Shown piece by piece: positions 47,632-60,462 of a stretch of 64,000 nucleotides of DNA (its first letter is position 1; the number at the start of each line of letters is the position of its first letter). The position numbers were made by a program, and so were the translations under genes. The notes below the pieces were generated by a model that had not been told where the DNA came from, searched no databases, and worked only from the letters and a program-made list of their open reading frames with translations. Origin of the DNA: JAHCHG01 sp965214585 (GTDB taxonomy: Bacteria > Acidobacteriota > Blastocatellia > Pyrinomonadales > Pyrinomonadaceae); the NCBI GenBank assembly GCA_965214585.1, contig OZ243957.1, forward strand, positions 2,976,001 to 3,040,000, read 5' to 3'.

Positions 47632-49899
47632 ATGTTTATAAATAAAATTCAATTTATATTTATTTTTACATTATTAATACTAACTCTCGTTTTATCCGCT
47701 TTCGCGCAGGACGACAGCCGTTCTGCAATTTCTTGGGAAGTGCAGAAATACGACATCACGGCGAATTTGCCGAATAGCGAAACGGACAGAAATGTAAACT
47801 TAAAAGCTGTTTTAAATTTAAAGAATATCAGCGGAAGTTCGGGTTCGCGTCTGACTTTGCGAATCAGCGAAGGCGCGGACGTTTCTGCTGTTAAAGTAAA
47901 TAATTCGGCGGCTGATTTCAGCAAAGGTTTGGAAAAAATTAATGAAACTCAGAATTTGCAGAGAATTATTGTGCGCCTGCCGTCAATTCAGCCGAATGCA
48001 AATTTTACGGTTGAAGTTGATTACAAATTAAATGTTAAGGAAAATTCGGGACTCGGCGCAGTTTCGGCGGTTGGTTCGCAGTTTTTGCCGCTTTCTTTTT
48101 GGTATCCAACGCCGACGAGTTGGTTTTTTGCGGGCGGCGCGGATTTCGCGCCTTTTAAATTGCAAGTAAACGCTCCGAACAATCAAACAATTGTTTCTTC
48201 GGGAACGCAAAACGGAAATGCTTTTGAGCAGAAATTATTCGGTCAACCGTTTTTTTTGACGGGAGATTGGGACGCTGCAAATTTTGGCGGCGTTCAGATT
48301 TTTATGCCGAAAGGCGCGGGCGCGGATGAGAAAAAAAGGGCGGAAGAATTGGCTCAGGCGGCAACGGACGCGAAGAATTTTACGCAGAAATTATTGGGAA
48401 ATGCGCCTGATGTTCCTTTGAAGTTGGTTTCCGTCGAGCGCGGGGCGGGTTTTTCGGGCGGCGGAACGATTTTGATTGACGACAGCGCGTTTCGGCGGCA
48501 GAAAAATGACGCGCAGACGGTGATGACGGTTGCGGAAGGCGTTGCGAAAATCTGGCTCGGAAATGCGAATCTCGTTTTGGGAAACGGCAACGGCGCGATT
48601 CGTGAAGGTTTGGCGCGTTATATCGCCACGCAGTTTTTGGAAGAAAAATACGGCAAAGAAATTGCCGATGTCGAGCGTTTGCGGCAGAGAATTTCTTATT
48701 CGTCGGTGATAAATCGGGACGCGCCTCTGAATATCGCTTCGCCTCTGGACGAATATTATTACGCGACGGTGACGAACAAAGGCGCGATGATTTGGCGGCT
48801 TTTGGCAAAAAAGATCGGGCAGAATGAGTTTTACAATAAAATTCGTCAGACCTTTTCTGATAATAAAACGAGTCTTTCCGAGATTCGCAGCGCGTTTTCA
48901 GAGCAGAAAGATTTTCTCGATTATGCCTTCGACGAAATAACCGACACGAATTTGTTGATCGGTTTGCCGCAGGCGAGCGGCGGGCAGACGAAACTTGCTT
49001 TGCGAAATTTGGGTTCGATTGAAGCGGTTGTAAATGTTGTGGCGACGACGGCGAGCGGCGAAAAATTATCCGCGCAAGCGACGATTCCCGCGAAAAGTTT
49101 CGGCGAAGTGAATTTTAAGACGAGCAGTAAAATTGTCAGAGCCGAAATTGACACGGACAAATTTTATCCGCAGATCGAATATTCCGACGACGTTGCGCCG
49201 CGCGAATTTTCGGACAGCGATCCCGTCGTATTTATCAAACGCGCGTTCGATAAGCAGGATTACGCGGACGCGGAGAAAAAGGCGCGGACAATATTAAATG
49301 TCGAGCCGCATTTTGACGAAGCGCGATTATTGTTGGCGCGTTCGCTTTTGGCGCAAGGGAAATTGACCGACGCGCAGAGAGAGTTTCAGACGATTTTAGA
49401 CGAAAAACTCCCGACGGCGCGAAGTCTGGCGTGGGCGAATTGGGGTTTGGGCGACGTTTCTTTGAAAACAAATCAAACTGCCAAAGCCAAAACTTATTTT
49501 AACGAAGCGATCAAAGCCGACGGCGATTACGGCGCGACGCTTTTGGCGAGAAGCGGAAGAAATGACGCGAAGGACACGACAAACATTGACGAAAGTATAA
49601 AGGCATTTTTTAGTCAATTCGATAAGGCGGCGATTTCCAACCGCAAAGCCGAAGTTGACGCTTTGATTTTATCAGGTGAAATTCCTAAGTTTGCGGGCGG
49701 AATTGCGGGACAGGCGCAAATCTGGAATACGCAGATAATGCAAGTGGATAAACTCGATGCAAATACCGCGCTGGTCGAGGCAAAACTCAATGTGAGATTG
49801 ATAAACAAAGAAGAAGAAAGCGGAACTGCGGTTTTCAAATTATCAAAAATCGGCAATAATTGGAAATTAAGCGGGGTTGAGATGTTTGAGATCAGATAA
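47632..49899 (+). CDS. Exported M1-peptidase-like protein with degenerate zinc site and TPR tail
   Basis: The ATG at 47632 (MFINKIQFIFIFTLLILTLV, signal peptide) is preferred; 13 codons upstream lie in the palindrome. After an N-terminal beta domain, the central part resembles an M1 aminopeptidase: SGGGTILIDDSAF, then MTVAEGVAKIWLG followed by GAIREGLARYIATQFLEEKY. Active relatives have HE-x2-H and a third ligand in NEG-A-Y. Here both His are replaced (AEGVA), leaving only the Glu and the REGLARY Glu, so peptidase activity is unlikely. Residues 525-620 contain TPR-like repeats (FDKQDYADAEKKARTILNVE). The C-terminus is a small alpha-beta domain. Confidence 0.78.
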   Translation: MFINKIQFIFIFTLLILTLVLSAFAQDDSRSAISWEVQKYDITANLPNSETDRNVNLKAVLNLKNISGSSGSRLTLRISEGADVSAVKVNNSAADFSKGLEKINETQNLQRIIVRLPSIQPNANFTVEVDYKLNVKENSGLGAVSAVGSQFLPLSFWYPTPTSWFFAGGADFAPFKLQVNAPNNQTIVSSGTQNGNAFEQKLFGQPFFLTGDWDAANFGGVQIFMPKGAGADEKKRAEELAQAATDAKNFTQKLLGNAPDVPLKLVSVERGAGFSGGGTILIDDSAFRRQKNDAQTVMTVAEGVAKIWLGNANLVLGNGNGAIREGLARYIATQFLEEKYGKEIADVERLRQRISYSSVINRDAPLNIASPLDEYYYATVTNKGAMIWRLLAKKIGQNEFYNKIRQTFSDNKTSLSEIRSAFSEQKDFLDYAFDEITDTNLLIGLPQASGGQTKLALRNLGSIEAVVNVVATTASGEKLSAQATIPAKSFGEVNFKTSSKIVRAEIDTDKFYPQIEYSDDVAPREFSDSDPVVFIKRAFDKQDYADAEKKARTILNVEPHFDEARLLLARSLLAQGKLTDAQREFQTILDEKLPTARSLAWANWGLGDVSLKTNQTAKAKTYFNEAIKADGDYGATLLARSGRNDAKDTTNIDESIKAFFSQFDKAAISNRKAEVDALILSGEIPKFAGGIAGQAQIWNTQIMQVDKLDANTALVEAKLNVRLINKEEESGTAVFKLSKIGNNWKLSGVEMFEIR

Positions 49900-49920
49900 A
49901 ACTTGAATTAAGAGTAAAAG

Positions 49921-50065
49921 CGGAACGCCGTCCATCTTGGCGGCAATGAGTGCGACAGCACGAAAAATGTGCTTAATTATTTGCTTTATTTACTTTCATC
50001 TGTAAAGTTTATAAAATTTGCTCTCGTGCTGTCGCACTCATTGCCAGCAAGATGCTGGCGTTCCG
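49921..50065. repeat. GGAACGCCG-family palindrome (copy before kdsC)
   Basis: CGGAACGCCGTCCATCTTGG (49921) and AGCAAGATGCTGGCGTTCCG (50046-50065) face each other. The inner words GGCAATGAGTGCGACAGCAC and GTGCTGTCGCACTCATTGCC are fully complementary over 20 bases. Confidence 0.9.
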
Positions 50066-50095
50066 TTTCTGCACTAAAATTAAGAATTTTAATTT

Positions 50096-50596
50096 GTGAA
50101 CGAGAATATTTTAGAGAAGGCGCGGAAGATAAAACTTCTGTTAATAGATTGCGACGGCGTTTTGACCGACGGAAGATTGTATTTTTCGGCAGGCGGCGAG
50201 GAATTGAAGGTTTTTCACGTGCGCGACGGGCAGGGAATCGTAACGTGGCACGAAGCGGGTTTTCGTTCGGGAATCATTTCGGGCAGAGATTCGGAAATTG
50301 TGAAAAAGCGGGCAACCGAATTGGGCATACATTTCGTCAAACAAGGCTCGAAAAACAAGACTGTTTGTTTCGAGGAAATTTTAGCCGAAGCGAATGTTTC
50401 AACCGAAGAAGTCGCGTTTGTCGGCGATGACGTTCAGGATATTGTGTTATTTGAAAAAGTGGGGTTGCCGATTGCCGTCCACGACGCTCACGAGAAAGTT
50501 TTTCCTTACATTATATATAGGACGAATTTGAAGGGCGGTTTTGGGGCGGTCAGAGAAGCGATTGATTTGTTATTAAAGGCAAAAAAAATTATTTAA
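50096..50596 (+). CDS. kdsC: Kdo-8-phosphate phosphatase
   Basis: A HAD-family phosphatase that releases Kdo from Kdo 8-phosphate, the step between KdsA and KdsB. The GTG start at 50096 leads to LLLIDCDGVLTDGRLYF with the nucleophile Asp18 and general acid Asp20. GIISGRDSEIVKKRATELGI, then EEVAFVGDDVQDIVLFEKVG and a late GFGAVREAIDLLL are all typical of KdsC. At 166 residues it has the normal length. It completes the Kdo set in this region. Confidence 0.95.
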   Translation: MNENILEKARKIKLLLIDCDGVLTDGRLYFSAGGEELKVFHVRDGQGIVTWHEAGFRSGIISGRDSEIVKKRATELGIHFVKQGSKNKTVCFEEILAEANVSTEEVAFVGDDVQDIVLFEKVGLPIAVHDAHEKVFPYIIYRTNLKGGFGAVREAIDLLLKAKKII

Positions 50597-51080
50597 ATAT
50601 TTTTTTATCGGCAGGCAACTCTATAATAGTTCCTTTCATCATAATTGGCTCGTTTGAATTAAGCGAGGTTTGAAAATTTGAAAAGCTATTAAAAAGCGTG
50701 GTATTATCTAAAGCCGATTCGGATAATTTGCAGATTACTTTATAAAAAGATTCGTAATAAAAAAATTATTCGAGCAGGCAACCTTTTGGATAGATATAGC
50801 GTCTTAGTTAATGCGCCTAAAAATTGGCTGCTAAATTTTATAGAAAAAGAGAAAATTTTAAGCAACCTTTTACACAGTCGCAAGCATCATATATAGCTTG
50901 TTCAAATTAACAAGCAATTTGTTAGAAAGAGCGTTCTCTTAAATTTTACAAATTAAGGGGACTTTATTTTCGGCAAAAAACAAGATTTTTGATATTTGAA
51001 AAACTTATTTTCCTATTTTACAGCTATTGAAATTGTTTCGATTGGGTTGAATTAAAATTAAGAAAATTCTCAACCGCGCT

Positions 51081-51109
51081 TGACAAAGAAAAGCGAAATA
51101 TGGATAATA
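51081..51109 (+). promoter_or_regulatory. rRNA promoter P1
   Basis: TTGACA (51081-51086), 17-base spacer, GATAAT (51104-51109). Confidence 0.75.
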
Positions 51110-51174
51110 AGTAATTGCCTCAAACGAATTGAAGTAAAAATTTTTGAGAAATTTTGAAAAAAGTTTGAGCGCGC

Positions 51175-51202
51175 TTGACAATAAAAATTCTTTGTATATA
51201 AT
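51175..51202 (+). promoter_or_regulatory. rRNA promoter P2 (consensus)
   Basis: TTGACA (51175-51180), 16-base spacer, TATAAT (51197-51202): exact matches to both sigma70 hexamers. It is preceded by GAGCGCGC as in P1. Confidence 0.85.
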
Positions 51203-51250
51203 AGAAAGTTCGCCTCGTGAAAAAGAAAACATAAAAATATGTTTCGAGGC

Positions 51251-51279
51251 TTGACAAAGAAATTTTGATTTGTTAAAAT
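51251..51279 (+). promoter_or_regulatory. rRNA promoter P3
   Basis: TTGACA (51251-51256), 17-base spacer, TAAAAT (51274-51279), about 130 bases before the 16S gene. Confidence 0.75.
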
Positions 51280-51313
51280 TGAAAATTCGCTTCGAGAAAA
51301 AGAAGCAGAAAAC

Positions 51314-51342
51314 ATTTGATATTTGAAAACTGAATATGCGAG
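51314..51342 (+). other. 16S rRNA processing stem, upstream arm
   Basis: ATTTGATATTTGAAAACTGA and the following ATATGCGAG pair over 29 positions with 52983-53011 downstream of 16S, with a single G-U type difference. This is the expected RNase III cleavage stem. Confidence 0.8.
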
Positions 51343-51409
51343 TCCATGTGTTAATTCAAAACACAGTTCGTAAAACGAACAATATACAAGCAGAAGCTAG
51401 TAAAAACTT

Positions 51410-52934
<1,525 letters not shown>

Positions 52935-53101
52935 TAATAAATAACACGACGGTAAAATTAACAAATTTTATTGTAAATGTATCTCGCATATTCAGTTTTC
53001 AAGTATCAAATCAAATTTGATCTTTTATAAAACCAAATGAGTTTCAAGGTAACGGTAAATTATAAATTTACTTCTTGCTTTGTAATTGGTTACAAGGTTT
53101 A

Positions 53102-53178
<77 letters not shown>

Positions 53179-53194
53179 GTTTGAAAATTTTTAT

Positions 53195-53271
<77 letters not shown>

Positions 53272-53281
53272 AATAAAATTT

Positions 53282-53357
53282 GGGGATGTAGCTCAGTTGG
53301 GAGAGCACCTGATTTGCATTCAGGGGGTCGCAGGTTCGACTCCTGTCATCTCCACCA
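53282..53357 (+). tRNA. tRNA-Ala (anticodon TGC) in the 16S-23S spacer
   Basis: The acceptor GGGGATG pairs with CATCTCC. The D-arm is GCTCAGTTGGGAGAGC, the anticodon loop TTTGCAT is enclosed by CCTGA/TCAGG, the T-arm contains CAGGTTCGACTCCTG, and CCA is encoded. Confidence 0.97.
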
Positions 53358-53500
53358 GTTTTTACAGAACTTTTATGAGTAGCTTTAGGCTAAGATAAGT
53401 GTTCTGATTTTTAGACGCTTTGTTTTGATTTTTGACAATTGAATAGTGATAAATTTTAATTAATACAAGTTGCAATTAGAAAGAAGACTAAAACTAATTC

Positions 53501-53525
53501 ACATTTGCGTGTGAAGAAATTTTAT

Positions 53526-53529
<4 letters not shown>
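53501..53529 (+). other. 23S rRNA processing stem, upstream arm
   Basis: ATTTGCGTGTGAAGAAATTT plus TATGGTC pairs with GACCATAAAATTTCTTGACA and CGCAAAT (56411-56437) with one mismatch. Farther out, TGACAATTGAATAGTGATAA (53436 region) also pairs with the region around 56460-56480, extending the stem. Confidence 0.75.
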
Positions 53530-56415
<2,886 letters not shown>

Positions 56416-56499
56416 TAAAATTTCTTGACACGCAAATTTTACGGCAGTTTGTATAAAATTTATCATTTCAATTGTCATTATTTCGATCTTTATAAGTTT

Positions 56500-56616
<117 letters not shown>

Positions 56617-56626
56617 TTAAATTTTT

Positions 56627-56661
56627 AAAAATGACCCATTTCAAATGAGTGGGTCATTTTT
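56627..56661 (+). terminator. Terminator of the rRNA operon
   Basis: AAAATGACCCA pairs with TGGGTCATTTT around an 11-base loop, followed by T-rich sequence, directly after 5S. Confidence 0.88.
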
Positions 56662-56719
56662 GCGTTTAAAGCATAAAATTCTAAACTTATGAGTTTATGC
56701 ACTATTTACTTTGTAAAGC

Positions 56720-56757
56720 GAAAACGCTCGGTAACTTTTAGTTATTCGAGCGTTTTC
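56720..56757 (-). terminator. Hairpin downstream of the small lipoprotein gene, possible terminator
   Basis: GAAAACGCTCG and CGAGCGTTTTC are perfect complements around a 16-base loop. It lies 28 bases beyond the stop of the minus-strand gene at 56785. No strong T-tract follows. Confidence 0.5.
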
Positions 56758-56784
56758 TAGATTAAATTACTGCAACAAAAAGAT

Positions 56785-57003
56785 TTATTGCGTTGGTACA
56801 CATCCATTGACTGTTATACCACCTTCTGGAGCTATTCCACTTATTGTGCCATCTGGACCATTGACACTATAGGCTTCACCTGCAGGAATAAATATAGAAA
56901 CAGGAGTACAACCTGAAACTGGGGCTGGACCTCCGCCTCCGCCTTCACAAGAAGTGATTGCTATGATTGACGCAAGAAATATCGAGATATAAAGATTTTT
57001 CAT
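56785..57003 (-). CDS. Small lipoprotein of unknown function
   Basis: A 72-residue protein. A signal peptide with lipobox (IFLASIIAITSCEGG, Cys19) is followed by a Gly run (GGGGG), then a domain of about 45 residues with two cysteines (SGCTPVSIFIPAGEAYSVNG, GGITVNGCVPTQ). It starts 6 bases after the 301-residue gene stop, so they are one operon. No family recognised. Confidence 0.7.
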   Translation of the reverse strand: MKNLYISIFLASIIAITSCEGGGGGPAPVSGCTPVSIFIPAGEAYSVNGPDGTISGIAPEGGITVNGCVPTQ

Positions 57004-57009
57004 AACCTC

Positions 57010-57915
57010 TTAATTCCCCCTTTCCTGAATAAGCGTTATTAGCCGTTCAACAGATGCATCATTAAAGAGAATGCCTGTCGGGGAACTATAGAGATAACCG
57101 TTATCGCCGTATGCCTTATGTCCATTCGGACTTGGAAAATCGGTTTGGCTAGCCCGTGAACTCACCTGTTGCATGCGTTGCATTTGTTGTTCTAAATCAG
57201 CTTGACTAACTAGTGGATCATCTGCAATAACCGCATAAGCAACAAGTAACGCTTGTGCCGGTGTCATGCGCGATTGCGTTCCCCCGAAAAAATCGGGGTC
57301 AGCTTGTCTTATGGTATTGACACGCCGGTTTACCTCACTCACTAATGAAACATAAATCAGATTTTTAGTAATTATGTCTGGAACTCCGTCATTTCGAATC
57401 TTTGTTAATTCTGAATTAAACTCATCGGCGGGCATCCGATTTACTGCGCTTGCGCGAAATTTGACCATATTGCGACTCTTTTGAAAACCTTTCGGCAGAC
57501 CGGGAGCATCAAATCCGCGCAATGAATCTGTTATCTCGGTGATTTCCGAATCGCTCGTCGTAGGGATTCTCTCTATTGTGATGTCGGTAAGGATTTGAGC
57601 AAGAGTAGCCGCATCTACCCTTTTCGAATCATTCCATGCATTCCGCTCTGCAGATCGCAAGATATTTCTGTTAGCCCCGCTAATCTGAACACCAGAACGG
57701 TAGTGAATAAAATTTGAAATACGCTGGGGAACAGCATTTATCGCGGGCGTGTGATTACTTGTTGGCAGGTTTAATTCCACCAATCCTTTTCTAATCTTTT
57801 GATGATATTCTTCTGTGTTAGTGTTTCCAGAAGAAGTGTTTAGTTTCCAAGTTAATGTGCCAAATACCAATGCACAAAAACAAAAACCGATTGCGAAGAA
57901 ATATAATTTTTTCAT
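57010..57915 (-). CDS. Membrane-anchored exported protein of unknown function
   Basis: A 301-residue protein with an N-terminal anchor or signal (LYFFAIGFCFCALVFGTLTW) and a polar, mostly helical remainder. The central part (VKFRASAVNRMPADEFNSEL) and a Gln-rich segment (ADLEQQMQRMQQVSSRASQ) are visible, ending FNDASVERLITLIQERG. No known family or catalytic motif was recognised. It forms a pair with the small lipoprotein downstream. The two genes follow the rRNA operon in the opposite direction, and their wording looks more ordinary in Thr/Ser/Gln use than the Glu/Lys-rich neighbours. Confidence 0.7.
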   Translation of the reverse strand: MKKLYFFAIGFCFCALVFGTLTWKLNTSSGNTNTEEYHQKIRKGLVELNLPTSNHTPAINAVPQRISNFIHYRSGVQISGANRNILRSAERNAWNDSKRVDAATLAQILTDITIERIPTTSDSEITEITDSLRGFDAPGLPKGFQKSRNMVKFRASAVNRMPADEFNSELTKIRNDGVPDIITKNLIYVSLVSEVNRRVNTIRQADPDFFGGTQSRMTPAQALLVAYAVIADDPLVSQADLEQQMQRMQQVSSRASQTDFPSPNGHKAYGDNGYLYSSPTGILFNDASVERLITLIQERGN

Positions 57916-58113
57916 ATTCTAAGTTTTTTCCTTGAGATAGATTTTATTTTAGTTCGTTCTAACGAAGTTAAAAATAGCATGATTTTTCTCTTATGTCAAA
58001 CTCGCACTTGAGTTTCTAAAAACTTGTTTATATTTTGAACGGGCTTTTGCTATTTTAAAGTTACCGCAAAAAATCCTTGCATCATATTACCGCAGCATTT
58101 AATCTAAAACAGA

Positions 58114-60306
58114 GTGTTTACCAAATCAAAAAATCTAAATCTACTTTTCCTGCTCGTGTCCTACGCGGTGGTTTTTTGCGGATTTTTCTCGTTGGCTGTC
58201 GCGGGCGGCATAAGTGCGATTTCTTCACTTATTTTCATTTCCGTATTTTTCGGTGCTTGGTTTATTGAAGATTCGCGTTGGCAAATATCGGAAAAGATCG
58301 GCACAATTTCAATATTTCTTGTTATTCCCGTTTTTTATCTCGACTGGAAATATAAAATTTTCGGTTTCGGAAGCGGCGAAACCGTCGTTGCGGGGATACT
58401 TGCCCGAATGATCTTAATTCTCGCGGCGATCAAACTGTTGCAAAGAAAATCCGATAGAGATTGGATATTTCTGTATTTGATGTCGTTTTTTGAAGTTCTG
58501 CTGGCGGCTGGTATGAGCATCAGCCCGCTTTATCTGCTTTCTCTGATTTTTTATTTGCTGTTTACAATCTGCGCGATAATTATTTTTGAGATTAGAAAAA
58601 CATCAAATTTTATTGAAGAAAGTAAACGGGTAAAAATTCTAAAAAATCAGCCGCCGAAATTAAAATTCAATATCCCATTTTCAAAATTTCCCGTAACCGC
58701 AGTAATTTTACTTTTTATCATTATCGCCATTGCAACGCCTCTGTTTTTCGCATTTCCGAGAGTCAGCGGCGCGGGGCAAGGCAGCAATCCGAGCAATTTG
58801 ACGAATATGACAGGCTTTTCCGATTCGGTCAGTCTTGGCTCGATCGGGCGGCTTATGCAAAACAATGAAATCGTGATGCGTGCGCGGCTCGAAGGAAATT
58901 TGGGCGAAAATTCAAGCCCTTTAAAATGGCGCGGAGTCGCGCTCGACACTTTTGATAATAAAATTTGGAGCAAATCAAAACCCGCTTCCGAACAGCCTTT
59001 CGTCAAAGGCGAGAGGGATTTTTTTCTCATAGATTATCCGTCGCGCACGGGAAATATTACCGTTCAGACCGTCTATCTCGAACCTATTGACACGCCCGTT
59101 TTGTTTTCCTTGCAGCGTCCGATTGCGATTCAGGGAAACTTTGAAGTTTTAAAAAAGGATGCGGAAAATTCTCTGAGTTTTCAAAGAAACGGCTTTGATC
59201 GGGCGAGTTACAAAGTTCATTCCGACAGAACGCTTCCCGACGCGAGCCAATTAAAATCAGACGATAAAGATTATTCTGCTCAATTTAAAAATTATTTGCA
59301 ATTGCCGCGAAAACTCGATCCGCGAATTTCAGAATTAGCCCGGCAAGTTTCCGATAAAGCGAAAAATCGTTTTGATAAAGCAAAACTGATCGAAAGTTAT
59401 CTGCAAAATGACTTCGGTTATTCGCTCGAAATGAAGGCGGGCGGCGAAGAGCCTTTGGCAGATTTTCTTTTCCGAGTGCGCGAAGGTCATTGTGAATATT
59501 TTGCGACGGCGATGGCGATTATGCTTCGCACGCAGGGCATCGCCACGCGAGTTGTCAACGGTTTTCAGCAAGGCGAATACAACGAAACGGCGGGCGTTTT
59601 CGTCATTCGCCAGAGCGACGCGCATTCTTGGGTGGAAGTTTATTTTCCCGAAGAAAACGCTTGGATTCCGTTTGACCCAACGCCTCTTGCAGGACAATTT
59701 TCCGAAAACGGAGCAGTCGGAATCGTCGGCAGATTCAAACAATATCTCGAAGCACTCGAAACATTCTGGATACAATATTTCGTCAGCTACGACGACCAAG
59801 AACAAAAATCTCTCGTGCGCTCGCTAAAAAGCAGTTTCAGCGAATATCAATTTAAATTATCCGTCTGGCTGACCGAAATGCAGTATCGAATTTCGGAATG
59901 GTGGGCGGAAGTTCGCGGCGACAGAGGTTTGCAGGCAAGCGCAATCGCCGTCGCTTATGCGCTCGGATATTTAATTGCCGCAATTTTGAGCGTTTTTTGT
60001 TTGATTTGGCTATATCGAAAAATCAAAAACTTAACTATCTGGCAAAGAATCTTCGATTGGTTCAAAGCTAAAAATAACCAAACGATAATCGAATTTTACA
60101 ATCGAATGCAAAAAGTTTTGGAGAAAAACGGCTACACGCGCCCCGCGCATCAAACGCCTTTGGAATTTGCCTTTGCGCTTGATATGCCCGAAGCGGTAAA
60201 AATTACGGAAAAATATAATCTGGTCAGATTCGGCGAAAAGAAATTGTCAAAAGAAGAAGCGTCTGAAATTGAAAATTGGTTAGAGAGTTTAGAAAGTAAA
60301 GAATAA
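58114..60306 (+). CDS. TgpA-like transmembrane transglutaminase-family protein
   Basis: A 730-residue protein. The N-terminal third has about six transmembrane helices (DUF3488 type: FLLVSYAVVFCGFFSLAVAG, MILILAAIKLLQRKSDRDWI). A periplasmic transglutaminase-like domain follows, with the catalytic Cys in REGHCEYFATAMAIMLRTQG, His in QSDAHSWVEVYF and Asp in WIPFDPTP. One more membrane segment (AIAVAYALGYLIAAILSVFC) and a cytoplasmic C-terminal DUF4129-like part (EFYNRMQKVLEKNGYTRPAH) end it. The GTG at 58114 is the likely start. In many bacteria this gene sits with MoxR and DUF58 genes; here it is alone. Pseudomonas TgpA is essential, but its substrate is unknown. Confidence 0.9.
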   Translation: MFTKSKNLNLLFLLVSYAVVFCGFFSLAVAGGISAISSLIFISVFFGAWFIEDSRWQISEKIGTISIFLVIPVFYLDWKYKIFGFGSGETVVAGILARMILILAAIKLLQRKSDRDWIFLYLMSFFEVLLAAGMSISPLYLLSLIFYLLFTICAIIIFEIRKTSNFIEESKRVKILKNQPPKLKFNIPFSKFPVTAVILLFIIIAIATPLFFAFPRVSGAGQGSNPSNLTNMTGFSDSVSLGSIGRLMQNNEIVMRARLEGNLGENSSPLKWRGVALDTFDNKIWSKSKPASEQPFVKGERDFFLIDYPSRTGNITVQTVYLEPIDTPVLFSLQRPIAIQGNFEVLKKDAENSLSFQRNGFDRASYKVHSDRTLPDASQLKSDDKDYSAQFKNYLQLPRKLDPRISELARQVSDKAKNRFDKAKLIESYLQNDFGYSLEMKAGGEEPLADFLFRVREGHCEYFATAMAIMLRTQGIATRVVNGFQQGEYNETAGVFVIRQSDAHSWVEVYFPEENAWIPFDPTPLAGQFSENGAVGIVGRFKQYLEALETFWIQYFVSYDDQEQKSLVRSLKSSFSEYQFKLSVWLTEMQYRISEWWAEVRGDRGLQASAIAVAYALGYLIAAILSVFCLIWLYRKIKNLTIWQRIFDWFKAKNNQTIIEFYNRMQKVLEKNGYTRPAHQTPLEFAFALDMPEAVKITEKYNLVRFGEKKLSKEEASEIENWLESLESKE

Positions 60307-60315
60307 TCGCTCTTT

Positions 60316-60458
60316 GGAACGCCGTCCATCTTGGCGGCAATGAGCGCGTAGCGCGAAAAAATGAGCGGCTAAATTTAAAGTGAAAAATAATATTTTAAAC
60401 TTATTAATCTTTTTCAAACGCTTTCGCGTTTGTTGCCGCCAAGATGGACGGCGTTCCG
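60316..60458. repeat. GGAACGCCG-family palindrome (copy between tgpA-like gene and serA)
   Basis: GGAACGCCGTCCATCTTGGC (60316) faces GCCAAGATGGACGGCGTTCC (60438-60457), an exact 20-base complement. The inner part has GAGCGCGTAGCGCG and AAACGCTTTCGCGTTTG. It ends just past the serA stop codon. Confidence 0.9.
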
Positions 60459-60462
60459 TAAA

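Larger units (their letters stand above)
50597..51409. other. 813-bp AT-rich leader region of the rRNA operon
   Basis: No gene is supported. The first 450 bases are AT-rich with three loose repeats of GGCAACTCTATAATAG, GGCAACCTTTTGGATAG and AGCAACCTTTTACACAG of unknown meaning (50616, 50770 and 50860 regions). The last 350 bases hold three promoters and the upstream arm of the 16S processing stem. Confidence 0.6.
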
